DNA of 64,000 nt from Bacillus sp. CGMCC 1.16541 (GTDB taxonomy: Bacteria > Bacillota > Bacilli > Bacillales > Bacillaceae_H), in assembly GCF_003184905.1 (NCBI RefSeq), contig NZ_QFRU01000022.1, positions 1-64,000 on the forward strand. Reading direction: 5' to 3'. Of the stretch, positions 8,585-16,474 are shown one piece after another. The first letter of the stretch is position 1. Each line of letters opens with the position of its first letter. The translations under genes and the position numbers were made by a program. The notes below the pieces were generated by a model. The model had not been told where the DNA came from. It saw only the letters and a list, made by a program, of their open reading frames with translations, and did no database searches.

Positions 8585-8746
8585 CTAAAAGAAAAAGAGA
8601 ACGATTTTTTTCAACACCGCAATGGTTTCATTCGGCAGTGTAATCAATGACATTAAGCCCGCTACTGAGATGATCATGAATACCAAAGAATATTCTGATA
8701 AGTCTCTTCGCTCTGATTCAATGACTGTTATTTTTTCTCTTTTCAT
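8585..8746 (-). CDS. Possible 53-aa single-pass membrane protein
   Basis: An unrecognised small ORF. The ATG at 8746 is preceded by AAAGGAGATG with a 9-nt spacer, a good ribosome-binding site. The product begins MKREKITVIESERRDLSEY and continues into a hydrophobic segment (FMIISVAGLMSLITL), then an amphipathic tail ending LFFF. One membrane helix with a charged N-terminus is expected. It starts just 26 bp after an intrinsic terminator-like hairpin (8773-8806), leaving no room for a promoter in between, so it would be read through that hairpin. It could be a regulated small protein or a chance ORF. It is not a Spo0E-type protein such as YisI: no SQELD motif. Confidence 0.45.
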   Translation of the reverse strand: MKREKITVIESERRDLSEYSLVFMIISVAGLMSLITLPNETIAVLKKIVLFFF

Positions 8747-8772
8747 CTTGATCATCTCCTTTATCTATAAAA

Positions 8773-8806
8773 AAACTCGTTATTTCATAGCCGAAATAAC
8801 GAGTTT
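8773..8806 (-). terminator. Strong terminator downstream of DUF418 gene
   Basis: Perfect 14-bp stem AAACTCGTTATTTC (8773-8786) with 8793-8806, loop of 6 nt, followed on the minus strand by TTTTTTTATA. It would end transcripts from the DUF418 gene, and it precedes the 53-aa ORF. Confidence 0.85.
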
Positions 8807-8991
8807 ACTTCTAGATTATCCATGCATCTCATTAATTATTTCAGCAACTGGCTGGCATCTTGTAGTGAATTTACAACTTAGCCCCTATAGCTTTGCCTTT
8901 TTCAATTGTTGATTTTATCATAGTTGATTTTAATCAGTGAAACATCTATCCACATTCTTAATTTTAAAAGAAGCGTTCTAGATACATCGAT
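8807..8991. other. Intergenic DNA without a recognisable gene
   Basis: Between the terminator and the DUF418 stop codon the minus strand has short coding-like pieces (for example KFTTRCQPVAEIINEMHG, and IKSTIEKGKAIGAKL in another frame) separated by stops. They may be remains of a decayed gene, but I cannot identify one. Confidence 0.3.
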
Positions 8992-10164
8992 CTATTTTCG
9001 ACTCCAATATGTGAATGAACGAAGAACCCTTTCGATAGGGCCACGCTCAAATAAAGAAATCCACATATTACTAATTACAACTTGCAAAATAAAGAGGCCA
9101 AATGCAATTCCCACACCTTGCGCTACTGTGATTTCACCGTAAAGTCCCAGTCCATAACTATAAAAGATAAACGTACAAAGAAGTGATTGCAATAAATAAT
9201 TACTAAGTGATAACTTACCGACTGCAGCAAGTGGCCTAAACAGATTTTTCATTATCACATTCTTTGAAAGCAATAAAAAGGAGCTCATATAAAAGATCGC
9301 ACCTGCCGGACCTCCTATATGATCTTGAACGTAATCTGTAAATAAATTACGCCCAAATAGATACGGCAATCCTTTAAAAAGAATAAATACGAAAAATGAA
9401 ATCAAGGTAATCCACTTAAGAATAATAATTCTTTCGTCCGAGCGATAAAACCACTTATCCTTCGCTATATAAGCACCTAAAAGAAACATCGGAAAGATCG
9501 ACAGTATTAAAAACGGAAGCGTACTTGCATTGTTAACATAATACCAATCCATCGCTCGCTGCGATATCACCTCATTAATCGTTCCATTGCTATATATCTC
9601 GTATGACCGTTCAATTAACTCTTGGTTTAAACCAACGATGGCAGATTCTTGATTATGAAGTGTCGCAACAAATAAGATTGCACTCATAATAACGGTTGGA
9701 ACAGCAAATAAAACACAAGCCCAAGCTAACAGTACTTGACTTCTCGCTTCTTGAAAAATCAGTAAGAGGAAGCCACAAATCGCATAAATAATGAGAATAT
9801 CTCCATACCAAATAAAAAACGCATGGATACACCCAATAAACAATAACGCAATTAACCTTCTTGAAAAAATTGGTGTAAATGCGACATCTTCTTTGTATGC
9901 TTTCTCAAACATCATCATAAAACCAAACCCAAATAAAATAGAAAATAATGGGTAAAAGCTAGCTTGTGCAAATACATCAATCACGATATTTATGTACGTA
10001 TCTAAAGCTGTTTTCGCAATACTTTCATCACCGTAGTACAAGTCAGCTGAATAAAAAGCCGGCATATTAACGAGCAAAATACCTAATAAAGCAAAACCTC
10101 GTAATAAATCAATTACTTCAATTCGATTTTTAGAACGAATTGGTTGTAACGTTTCTTTCTTCAT
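8992..10164 (-). CDS. DUF418 family multi-pass membrane protein
   Basis: A 390-residue integral membrane protein with roughly eight to ten helices. The opening segment (IEVIDLLRGFALLGILLVNMP) and the C-terminal GPIERVLRSFTYW are hallmarks of the DUF418/YeiB family. Its biochemical role is unknown; distant resemblance to acyltransferase-3-type membrane proteins has been suggested for the group. ATG at 10164 is preferred over GTG at 10167; AAGGTGTGG lies upstream. It appears to be a single-gene unit ending at the terminator at 8773-8806, and divergent from gerP. Confidence 0.85.
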   Translation of the reverse strand: MKKETLQPIRSKNRIEVIDLLRGFALLGILLVNMPAFYSADLYYGDESIAKTALDTYINIVIDVFAQASFYPLFSILFGFGFMMMFEKAYKEDVAFTPIFSRRLIALLFIGCIHAFFIWYGDILIIYAICGFLLLIFQEARSQVLLAWACVLFAVPTVIMSAILFVATLHNQESAIVGLNQELIERSYEIYSNGTINEVISQRAMDWYYVNNASTLPFLILSIFPMFLLGAYIAKDKWFYRSDERIIILKWITLISFFVFILFKGLPYLFGRNLFTDYVQDHIGGPAGAIFYMSSFLLLSKNVIMKNLFRPLAAVGKLSLSNYLLQSLLCTFIFYSYGLGLYGEITVAQGVGIAFGLFILQVVISNMWISLFERGPIERVLRSFTYWSRK

Positions 10165-10356
10165 CACAAATCCACACCTTACAAACTAAATAACATTTCT
10201 TGTCCCTTAGTAACTTATTCAATTTTTACCTGATATCAAAACAAGCATTGGTTCACATTATAACGAAAAGGGGTAAAAAATACATCTATCATCTCCACTA
10301 TATCTCCATCCAAATAAACCCAATATTTACGAACAATTTATCATTTATAGGCATTC

Positions 10357-10383
10357 ACCATTTTCTCGCTTCATCATACGCTG
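10357..10383 (+). promoter_or_regulatory. Putative sigma-K promoter of gerP
   Basis: AC (10357-10358), 16-bp spacer, CATACGCTG (10375-10383), against the sigma-K form AC-N16/17-CATANNNTA; one mismatch in the last two -10 bases. It ends about 31 bp before the gerPA start. The B. subtilis gerP operon is known to be transcribed late in the mother cell by sigma-K. Confidence 0.55.
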
Positions 10384-10414
10384 TTACTAGCAAAGTAAAA
10401 AAGGGTGTTCGTCT

Positions 10415-10636
10415 ATGCCAGCAATTGTCGGAGTTGTTAATGTAAACAGTGTTGGATCAGCAAGTGTATTACACATAGGTGACGTCTTCACAATTTCTCC
10501 AGTATCTAGCGCAAAAACATTTGCAGGGGCCGGCTCATTTAATACAGGAGACCGTCTAAGTGTGATTAATCAGCAAAGTGCTACGAATACGAATGACCAA
10601 GACGTTAACGACCAAAACATCGCCGGAAACTTATAG
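10415..10636 (+). CDS. gerPA: Spore germination protein GerPA
   Basis: First gene of gerPA-PF, whose products act in the spore coat to let small germinants reach inner-membrane receptors. The 73-residue protein (MPAIVGVVNVNSVGSAS) shares the GerPA/GerPF pattern: an N-terminal beta-rich stretch, then SSAKTFAGAGSFNTGD and an Asn/Asp/Gln-rich tail. It is a paralogue of gerPF at the other end of the operon. AAGGGTG lies upstream, and a sigma-K-like promoter sits 31 bp before the start. Confidence 0.93.
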   Translation: MPAIVGVVNVNSVGSASVLHIGDVFTISPVSSAKTFAGAGSFNTGDRLSVINQQSATNTNDQDVNDQNIAGNL

Positions 10637-10662
10637 CCTCACCAAGTAAGGAGGTTGATTTG

Positions 10663-10929
10663 ATGAACTTTTACGTAAATCAAAGTATTTGTATCCAAAG
10701 TCTGAAAGTAAATGCTATTTCAAACTCATCTGTTTTACAGATTGGTAGTGTAGGAGTTATTCGAGAGAATTCGAACTTGTTTAATACAGGAGGATTTACT
10801 GAGGAAGCACCAAAAGAAAAAGCGGGCATTCTTGGATCTATCTCTCCAACAAGCGGGCTACCGACTACAGGAGTGCAGCCTGGTCCTATCTCACAATCAC
10901 TTACCCCACCACAACCCAATGGTTCTTGA
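10663..10929 (+). CDS. gerPB: Spore germination protein GerPB
   Basis: An 88-residue coat protein. The ATG at 10663 has AAGGAGG 8 nt upstream; TTG at 10660 is less likely. The first half (NFYVNQSICIQSLKVNAISNSSVLQIGS) has the conserved GerPB form; the C-terminal third is a Gly/Pro/Thr-rich tail (PTSGLPTTGVQPGP), and makes it a little longer than my memory of the B. subtilis protein (about 77 residues). It is required with the other GerP proteins for spore permeability; no enzymatic function is expected. Confidence 0.9.
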   Translation: MNFYVNQSICIQSLKVNAISNSSVLQIGSVGVIRENSNLFNTGGFTEEAPKEKAGILGSISPTSGLPTTGVQPGPISQSLTPPQPNGS

Positions 10930-10980
10930 CATCATCCCTCTCATTTCCCCATACGTATATAAAGAAAGAGGGTGAATGAG

Positions 10981-11706
10981 ATGGATCATTTTCAGCAGCT
11001 TTATCAATACGTACAGCAATTAGGCGCTTACGTTCAACAACAAGATGAACGAATTCGACAATTAGAAAACGACGTATGTGACCTTCAACAGAAACTAAAA
11101 GAATTTGAAGATACACCTCGTACAACAATTGAAAAAATCGAGTATAAATTCGAACAACTGAAAATTGACACGTTAGATGGTACATTAAATATTGGTTTGA
11201 ATCCTATTACTCCTGAAAATATAGAAGATGTGATTATCAATGGTCAACAACCTACCGTGACCTTTCCAATGGATGCTCAGATGCCAACTGGAGGGCAAAT
11301 GCAAGGCGATGCACAAACGCAAGATGCAGGACAAATCCCTGGACAAAACCCCAGCCTCCAACCTCTTGATCGGGGTAAGCAAACAAAGTTTGTTTCCAGT
11401 ATTCGTACAGACATTGAACATGAATTACACGAACACGGTGACGCGCTCATTCAGAAGATCTTACAAGAACGCAATTTGTACATCGATTATTCTTACTATA
11501 ACTTTATTATTGAAGATATTAAAAAGCAGCTTGAGCAACGAATTGGCTTTTACTTTCAACAAGTAGATCCTGTTCAACTGCAACAAAACGAAGAAACAGT
11601 ACGAGAAGAAATTAAACATAAACTCTATGAAGATATTCAAAAAGGCATTCATGCCTTTTTAACCTATTTACCTGATTCATTGAAAAAAGGTGGGGATTAT
11701 TCATGA
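10981..11706 (+). CDS. gerPC: Spore germination protein GerPC with Gln/Gly-rich insertion
   Basis: A 241-residue GerPC. The N-terminus is a predicted coiled coil (residues ~5-50, QQLYQYVQQL...RIRQLENDV), followed by the EYKFEQLKIDTLDGTLNIGL block typical of the family. Residues ~92-128 are low complexity, with repeated Q, G, M, P and D (MPTGGQMQGDAQTQ), and probably account for the extra length over the B. subtilis protein (about 205 residues). The C-terminal half is helical and charged. ATG at 10981 is preferred, with GAGGGTGA upstream, over GTG at 10972. Its stop overlaps gerPD as ATGA. Confidence 0.9.
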   Translation: MDHFQQLYQYVQQLGAYVQQQDERIRQLENDVCDLQQKLKEFEDTPRTTIEKIEYKFEQLKIDTLDGTLNIGLNPITPENIEDVIINGQQPTVTFPMDAQMPTGGQMQGDAQTQDAGQIPGQNPSLQPLDRGKQTKFVSSIRTDIEHELHEHGDALIQKILQERNLYIDYSYYNFIIEDIKKQLEQRIGFYFQQVDPVQLQQNEETVREEIKHKLYEDIQKGIHAFLTYLPDSLKKGGDYS

Positions 11707-11879
11707 ATTACTCAGTCGTAAACCGTGATTTATTAGTTGGGGACGTTAGCATTGTCGGGGTTTCATCCTCTTCTCTTTTTTTAATAGGAGATGCTCAATA
11801 CATTTCGTTGGCTTCAACATTTGATACACCCGCTGAATCGTTAATTATCGGCCCATACGTACCGTTATCCCTACAATAA
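11703..11879 (+). CDS. gerPD: Spore germination protein GerPD
   Basis: A 58-residue ORF, MNYSVVNRDLLVGDVSIVG..., with the length and hydrophobic beta-rich pattern (VSSSSLFLIGDAQYI) of GerPD. It starts inside the end of gerPC (ATGA overlap) with GGTGGGG just upstream, so coupled translation is likely. It shares the SSS-x-x-x-IG pattern with GerPB and GerPE, pointing to a common fold among these coat proteins. Confidence 0.88.
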   Translation: MNYSVVNRDLLVGDVSIVGVSSSSLFLIGDAQYISLASTFDTPAESLIIGPYVPLSLQ

Positions 11880-11894
11880 TAAAGGTGATCAATC

Positions 11895-12350
11895 ATGCTT
11901 ACTCGCACATCTATTGTACAACGTATAAATATTGACTCTCTTTCTTCTTCTAGCATTACACAAGTAGGAGATTCAACCAATGTTATTTTATTAACTCGAG
12001 CACTTGCTGTTCGACGAGAATATCCACTTTTTTTCGGAAGAGAAGGAAATTTTGATGATTATGTTATCTTTAGAGAAGATATACCTGTATCACCCATCGA
12101 ACCGATTGCAATGAATGTACGAAATGAAGTACCTACGATACGTGTTAATTGCATCGACATTATTGGGGTCGGTTTCTCTTCTCTCATTCATATCGGCTCT
12201 ACGTGTAATGTGTATGCCGAATCTAGAATTAAACATATTCGTCAATTGTTAGGTGAAGATTCAACCGAAAATCCATTTTTAGACAATGATGATAATACAC
12301 CTGCCATTAATAGTTCAATTACAGCTACACAAGAAGGCGGAGACAGATAG
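11895..12350 (+). CDS. gerPE: Spore germination protein GerPE
   Basis: A 151-residue GerPE, somewhat longer than I recall for B. subtilis (about 129). Two internal copies of the GerP-type motif are visible: INIDSLSSSSITQVGDS near the start and IDIIGVGFSSLIHIGST about 80 residues later, so the protein looks like a duplication of the GerPB/PD-like unit. AAAGGTGATCA precedes the ATG. It lies 15 bp after gerPD and 14 bp before gerPF. Confidence 0.9.
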   Translation: MLTRTSIVQRINIDSLSSSSITQVGDSTNVILLTRALAVRREYPLFFGREGNFDDYVIFREDIPVSPIEPIAMNVRNEVPTIRVNCIDIIGVGFSSLIHIGSTCNVYAESRIKHIRQLLGEDSTENPFLDNDDNTPAINSSITATQEGGDR

Positions 12351-12364
12351 AAAGGAGGTAGCAT

Positions 12365-12583
12365 ATGCCTGCATTAGTTGGACCTGTTCAAATTGTAAGT
12401 GTTGGAGGAGGCGTCGTTACATTTGGTGACACTTTTTACGTTTCACCGAAAAGTGCGTCCAAAACAGCTGCTGGATCAGGTGGCTTTAACACCGGGAACT
12501 TTATCAATACAAACACTGGATTCTCAGCAACCAATGCGATTGATCCTGACTTAGCTGATCAAAATATTGTTGCCAATGCATAA
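12365..12583 (+). CDS. gerPF: Spore germination protein GerPF
   Basis: Last gene of the operon, 72 residues, MPALVGPVQIVSVGGG. It is paralogous to GerPA, with the same SASKTAAGSGGFNTGNF block and an Asn/Asp-rich C-terminus. AAAGGAGG precedes the ATG by 7 nt, the strongest ribosome-binding site in the operon. A terminator follows at once. Confidence 0.93.
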   Translation: MPALVGPVQIVSVGGGVVTFGDTFYVSPKSASKTAAGSGGFNTGNFINTNTGFSATNAIDPDLADQNIVANA

Positions 12584-12593
12584 TCACCATAAA

Positions 12594-12634
12594 AAAAATG
12601 TCCCTTGACGAGAGAACTGTCATAGGACATTTTT
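12594..12634. terminator. gerP operon terminator
   Basis: Ten-bp stem AAAAATGTCC (12594-12603) with GGACATTTTT (12625-12634), flanked by A- and T-rich DNA, 10 bp after the gerPF stop. It may act in both directions, but no gene runs into it from the right before yisB's 3' end at 12742. Confidence 0.8.
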
Positions 12635-12741
12635 TAAATTCTAAATGAATGACGCAATACCGCTTACCTGTGTACTCAATGATTTTATCAATCTTTGCTG
12701 ACACGGAATGGTGTAGAAATCCTGTTTATCACAAAGTTTTT

Positions 12742-13047
12742 TTATTTACGTTTTCGCGCATTCGACTTTTTTATTTTTGGTACTTTTGAAGATGGCTGTT
12801 TTCGAACCCATTTGATAAAGGATGACATCTTTTCATCTTTACGTAAGGCGTCAATTGTGTTTAAACGAATGGCCAATTCATCGTTTGTATATAACGCATG
12901 AATTTGTTTATGGCAAGGGATACACAAATTAGCTGTCGGCTCAAATGTTCCTCCCATTTCTTTTGGGGTTAAGTGGTGAACGGTTGTTAGCACATCTTCT
13001 CTTTTACATAGTTCACAAGTTCCAATTCGTTGGTCTTTTTTAGCCAT
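12742..13047 (-). CDS. yisB: YisB-like HNH nuclease-domain protein
   Basis: A 101-residue HNH protein. CELC (11-14) and CIPC (about 42-45) form a treble-clef zinc site; the catalytic-type HH is at TTVHHLTPKEMGG and a second His is at HKQIHAL. The C-terminal 25 residues are highly basic (KVPKIKKSNARKRK) and may bind nucleic acid. It lies 20 bp downstream of sbcC, the same order as in B. subtilis, so it is probably cotranscribed with the nuclease genes. Its substrate is unknown. Confidence 0.85.
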   Translation of the reverse strand: MAKKDQRIGTCELCKREDVLTTVHHLTPKEMGGTFEPTANLCIPCHKQIHALYTNDELAIRLNTIDALRKDEKMSSFIKWVRKQPSSKVPKIKKSNARKRK

Positions 13048-13067
13048 TGCACCTATAACCTTTCTTT

Positions 13068-16000
13068 TTATAAAGATTCTACAGATACAGTTGTTCCTTT
13101 ACCAGAAGGTTCTGAAGGCTCAACAATTAAACGTTTTGGTAAGCGAGCTCGCAATTCTTGAACGTGACTAATAACTCCAATCGACAAATTATTCGACTGT
13201 AATTTTTCAAGAGCCGTAATAACCGTATCTAACAATTCAGAGTCAAGTGTACCAAACCCTTCATCTAGGAAGAAAAATTGCAGAGGATATTGGCCACGTA
13301 ATTGAATTTGAGCGGATAATGATAGAGCAAGCGCAAGAGACGTTAAAAATGTTTCTCCACCTGACAAAGTAGAAACCGGTCGCTTCACACCACCATTGGC
13401 ATCATCTCTCATAATGAAGCCTCCTTGAGAGTCCACCTCAATTGCATAGCGCTGACGTGTTAGCGTAGCAAGTCGACTCGATGCATCTCTACTCACTGTC
13501 ATTAGTTGCTCTTCTGCCATATACTCAACAAACGTATTTCCTTTAAAAACAGATTGCAGTTTTTGATACTGTTCGTATAGACGCTCGTGCTTTGTTTTTT
13601 CTTTTTCTAGATGTACAAAGCGAATATGTCGTTCCTTTACATCTTGAACAGTTTGAGACGCCGCACCTTTTATTTCACCAGCTTCTTTCACACCGTGTTG
13701 TATCGTTACACGTAGTTGTTTCGTTTCTTCCCATTGCTCGTTTGTAATCAATTGATTTTGTAGTTGACCTTCTAGCTTACGAATGTCAGCTTCTACTTGC
13801 TTTATTTTATCCCAAAATTGTTCAATTGTTGCTTTTAAATGGCGCATTTCTTCTTCAGGTACATAAGCCGCATTCACTTCAGATATCGTCTTAAAAAGAG
13901 AGCGCGATAATAATTGATTCCACTTCGCTTCTATCTCTACAAATCGTTGGTTGGATTCATGCAAAGCTTGTTCAACAGCTTGTTGCTCACTTTGAGCTTT
14001 TTGATAAGCTTCCTGTGTGTGTTGCCACGTCTTATACGCTTCATCTTCATTGTTGGTTAGCTCTTCAAGTTTACGATTCGTTTCATCCATTAACGCAGAA
14101 AGTCCCCTACTCCCTATTATCTTCGTTAATGCTTCTTGTTTTTCTTTTAACGCTTCTTCTTTGTTGCGTAAGTTCGTTTTGATTTCAGTAAATGTACGAT
14201 CAAATTCTGTTACTTCGTTTGAAGTTTGTTGAATAAGTGCATGTTGATCTTCAAGAACTTTGACACTTTTTTCGATACGATGTCTTAGTTCTTGTTCTTG
14301 CCTACTTCTCTCGCTTAGTTCCTCTTTTATCTGTTCAATCTTTTCATAATCAACTTGTTCATAGTTGTCATTCCATTTGTCGTTTAGCTCTTGAAGCTCG
14401 CATGAATAATCTGTCACGCTCTGTTGTTTCTCTTTCATACTTATTTCAAGTTGCTTAAGTTGCGCATTCACTCTTTCTACTTCTTGAATAGAAAGTTGAC
14501 GTTGATGATTCAAACGGTTTTGCGCTTCACTTACTTCAATGTAATCTTGATGAAGAGATTTTAACTCTACTGTAAGGCGCTGTACGTAACGTGATAATCC
14601 TTCTACACTTACGATTTCCTCTAAAGGCTCTACCACTTTATGCGTTTCATAGAGAATGTCCACTTTTCGAGCAAGACTGTTATTGATTTCATGTGCAATT
14701 CGTTCAAGATTTTCTTTTAACGATGCATACCGGTATTTTTGCTCACGTAATTCTTTCGTCAGATTCTCAAGCTGATTAATTTGGACCGTTTTGCTTTCTT
14801 GCTCGTGAAGGTGACCTTGGTGAATTGGATTTGGATGACTAAGTGATCCACAAACTGGGCATGCTTCTCCATCGTGAAGCTGTTTCGCTAATTGCATGGC
14901 TAACTGCTTCGCTCTTTCATCATCTGCTTCTTTTTTTACCTGTTTCAACAATGCTTCACATGTCGCAAACACGTAATCGAACTCTACCTCTCGCTCACAT
15001 ACAACATGATACAAACGCTCTACTTGTGTAAAAGACTGTTGTGCTTGCTCTTGTAGCATCTCTTGCTTTTTCGTACTTTGTTTCAATGACTCTTGAAGTT
15101 GAATGGTCTCTTTTTTGTCCTTTTCTAATCGTTCCGTTTCTTCTTTTAACATGGTATCTCGCTGAACAATGGCTTTTTTATCATAATACGCACGATCCAC
15201 TAAATCACGATACGTAGCAGTTACAGCGATTGCCTTCAACTTCTCTTTAAATTGTTGTTGAATCGTGCTCCATTTCTCATATTGACTTTGTTCGTTGTTT
15301 ACTTGCACTCGCTTTTCTTCTAGCTTTGTTTGAACAACATCTCGATTGGCCCGTAACTGTTCATTTTCGGTTGTAAGAAGTTTAACGTTCTTCTCTAACT
15401 CCGCTGCTTGTTGAAGTTCTAGCTTTTTATTTAGTAACGCAGGCTCTTCCTCTCGTTTATTTTGTCTCGCGATTTCATATTCATCTTTCGCTTTTTGATA
15501 CTCTACTTTTAATTGTTGAAGATGTTGCTCAAGCTCTGTTGCTCTTTTTTTATACGTATTCAGTTGTTGAACAGCTTGCTCATACCCTTCTAAATACGGC
15601 TTTAATTTTTCAGCTTGTTCCCCTTCTTGAATAGCTTTTTCTTTTCTTTGGATTTCCTGCTCCTCTTTCTTTAGAACAACTAGATTTTCTTGTAGTTGTT
15701 CTTTTTCTTGTTGCCATTCCCAGTGTTGGCGTTGCTGTTCATACACTTTATCAACTTCAGCTAATTCTTTTTCACGCTTCTCTAGTAATAAGATGCTACT
15801 TCTTAATTGTTCTTCAGCTTCTTCAACCTTCTCTTTGGAGGCATCTCCCAATCCAGCTTGTTCTGCTACGACTTGGTCAAGATCACTTTTCACTTTATAA
15901 AGTTGTGAACGAATTTTTTGATTCAATTGGTCACCATATTGCTCTAAGTTAAAGAGCCTCTGAAGCATTTGACGACGCTCTGCTCCTTTTAACGATAAAA

Positions 16001-16472
16001 ATTCAGCAAACTTACCTTGTGGCAATACAACCGCTCTTGTAAAATCATCAATGGTTAAACCAAGAAGTTCTTGAACAGCCTGATTCACTTCGTTCGTTTT
16101 GTCAGCTAAAACAACCGTTTCTTCTCCTACTTCCATTAAACGACTAGTCGTTGATTTTACTCGAATATCATCAGAACGCTTAAACGTGCGCTCTACGATA
16201 TAACGCTGCTTATTCTCAGCATTTTTCAATTCAAATGTAAAAGAAACTTTCAATTCATTTTCAGCATGATTTAAAATGCCTTGAGTGTTATTCGCTGCAC
16301 GCTCCACCTTCCCATATAAAGCAAGTGTCATCGCATCTAAAATCGATGACTTACCACTTCCTGTTGGACCAAAAATTCCGAATACCCCACCAGAGCATAA
16401 CGTTTCAAAATCAATAGTTTGCTTTTGACGAAAGCTATGCAAACCTGCAATTGATAATGCAATTGGCTTCAT
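13068..16472 (-). CDS. sbcC: Exonuclease SbcCD, ATPase subunit
   Basis: Large Rad50-like SMC-type ATPase (1134 residues) that works with SbcD to cleave hairpins and process protein-blocked DNA ends. Walker A GPTGSGKS lies at about 35-42. Two long Glu/Gln/Lys-rich coiled coils surround the zinc hook CPVC near residue 540. The ABC signature LSGGE is near 1037 and Walker B FFFLDEGFG near 1068. The ATG follows the sbcD stop by 2 bp, with GAGGAGG inside the end of sbcD, so the subunits are translationally linked. Confidence 0.95.
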   Translation of the reverse strand: MKPIALSIAGLHSFRQKQTIDFETLCSGGVFGIFGPTGSGKSSILDAMTLALYGKVERAANNTQGILNHAENELKVSFTFELKNAENKQRYIVERTFKRSDDIRVKSTTSRLMEVGEETVVLADKTNEVNQAVQELLGLTIDDFTRAVVLPQGKFAEFLSLKGAERRQMLQRLFNLEQYGDQLNQKIRSQLYKVKSDLDQVVAEQAGLGDASKEKVEEAEEQLRSSILLLEKREKELAEVDKVYEQQRQHWEWQQEKEQLQENLVVLKKEEQEIQRKEKAIQEGEQAEKLKPYLEGYEQAVQQLNTYKKRATELEQHLQQLKVEYQKAKDEYEIARQNKREEEPALLNKKLELQQAAELEKNVKLLTTENEQLRANRDVVQTKLEEKRVQVNNEQSQYEKWSTIQQQFKEKLKAIAVTATYRDLVDRAYYDKKAIVQRDTMLKEETERLEKDKKETIQLQESLKQSTKKQEMLQEQAQQSFTQVERLYHVVCEREVEFDYVFATCEALLKQVKKEADDERAKQLAMQLAKQLHDGEACPVCGSLSHPNPIHQGHLHEQESKTVQINQLENLTKELREQKYRYASLKENLERIAHEINNSLARKVDILYETHKVVEPLEEIVSVEGLSRYVQRLTVELKSLHQDYIEVSEAQNRLNHQRQLSIQEVERVNAQLKQLEISMKEKQQSVTDYSCELQELNDKWNDNYEQVDYEKIEQIKEELSERSRQEQELRHRIEKSVKVLEDQHALIQQTSNEVTEFDRTFTEIKTNLRNKEEALKEKQEALTKIIGSRGLSALMDETNRKLEELTNNEDEAYKTWQHTQEAYQKAQSEQQAVEQALHESNQRFVEIEAKWNQLLSRSLFKTISEVNAAYVPEEEMRHLKATIEQFWDKIKQVEADIRKLEGQLQNQLITNEQWEETKQLRVTIQHGVKEAGEIKGAASQTVQDVKERHIRFVHLEKEKTKHERLYEQYQKLQSVFKGNTFVEYMAEEQLMTVSRDASSRLATLTRQRYAIEVDSQGGFIMRDDANGGVKRPVSTLSGGETFLTSLALALSLSAQIQLRGQYPLQFFFLDEGFGTLDSELLDTVITALEKLQSNNLSIGVISHVQELRARLPKRLIVEPSEPSGKGTTVSVESL

Positions 16473-16474
16473 CG

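Noticed and set aside
8622-8912. 96-codon plus-strand frame between yisK and the DUF418 gene
   Set aside because: It runs through the terminator hairpin at 8773-8806 and lacks a ribosome site; the minus-strand 53-aa frame in the same place has a better start.
10200-10445. 81-codon plus-strand frame before gerPA
   Set aside because: Overlaps the gerPA start in another frame, covers the promoter, and has no ribosome-binding site.
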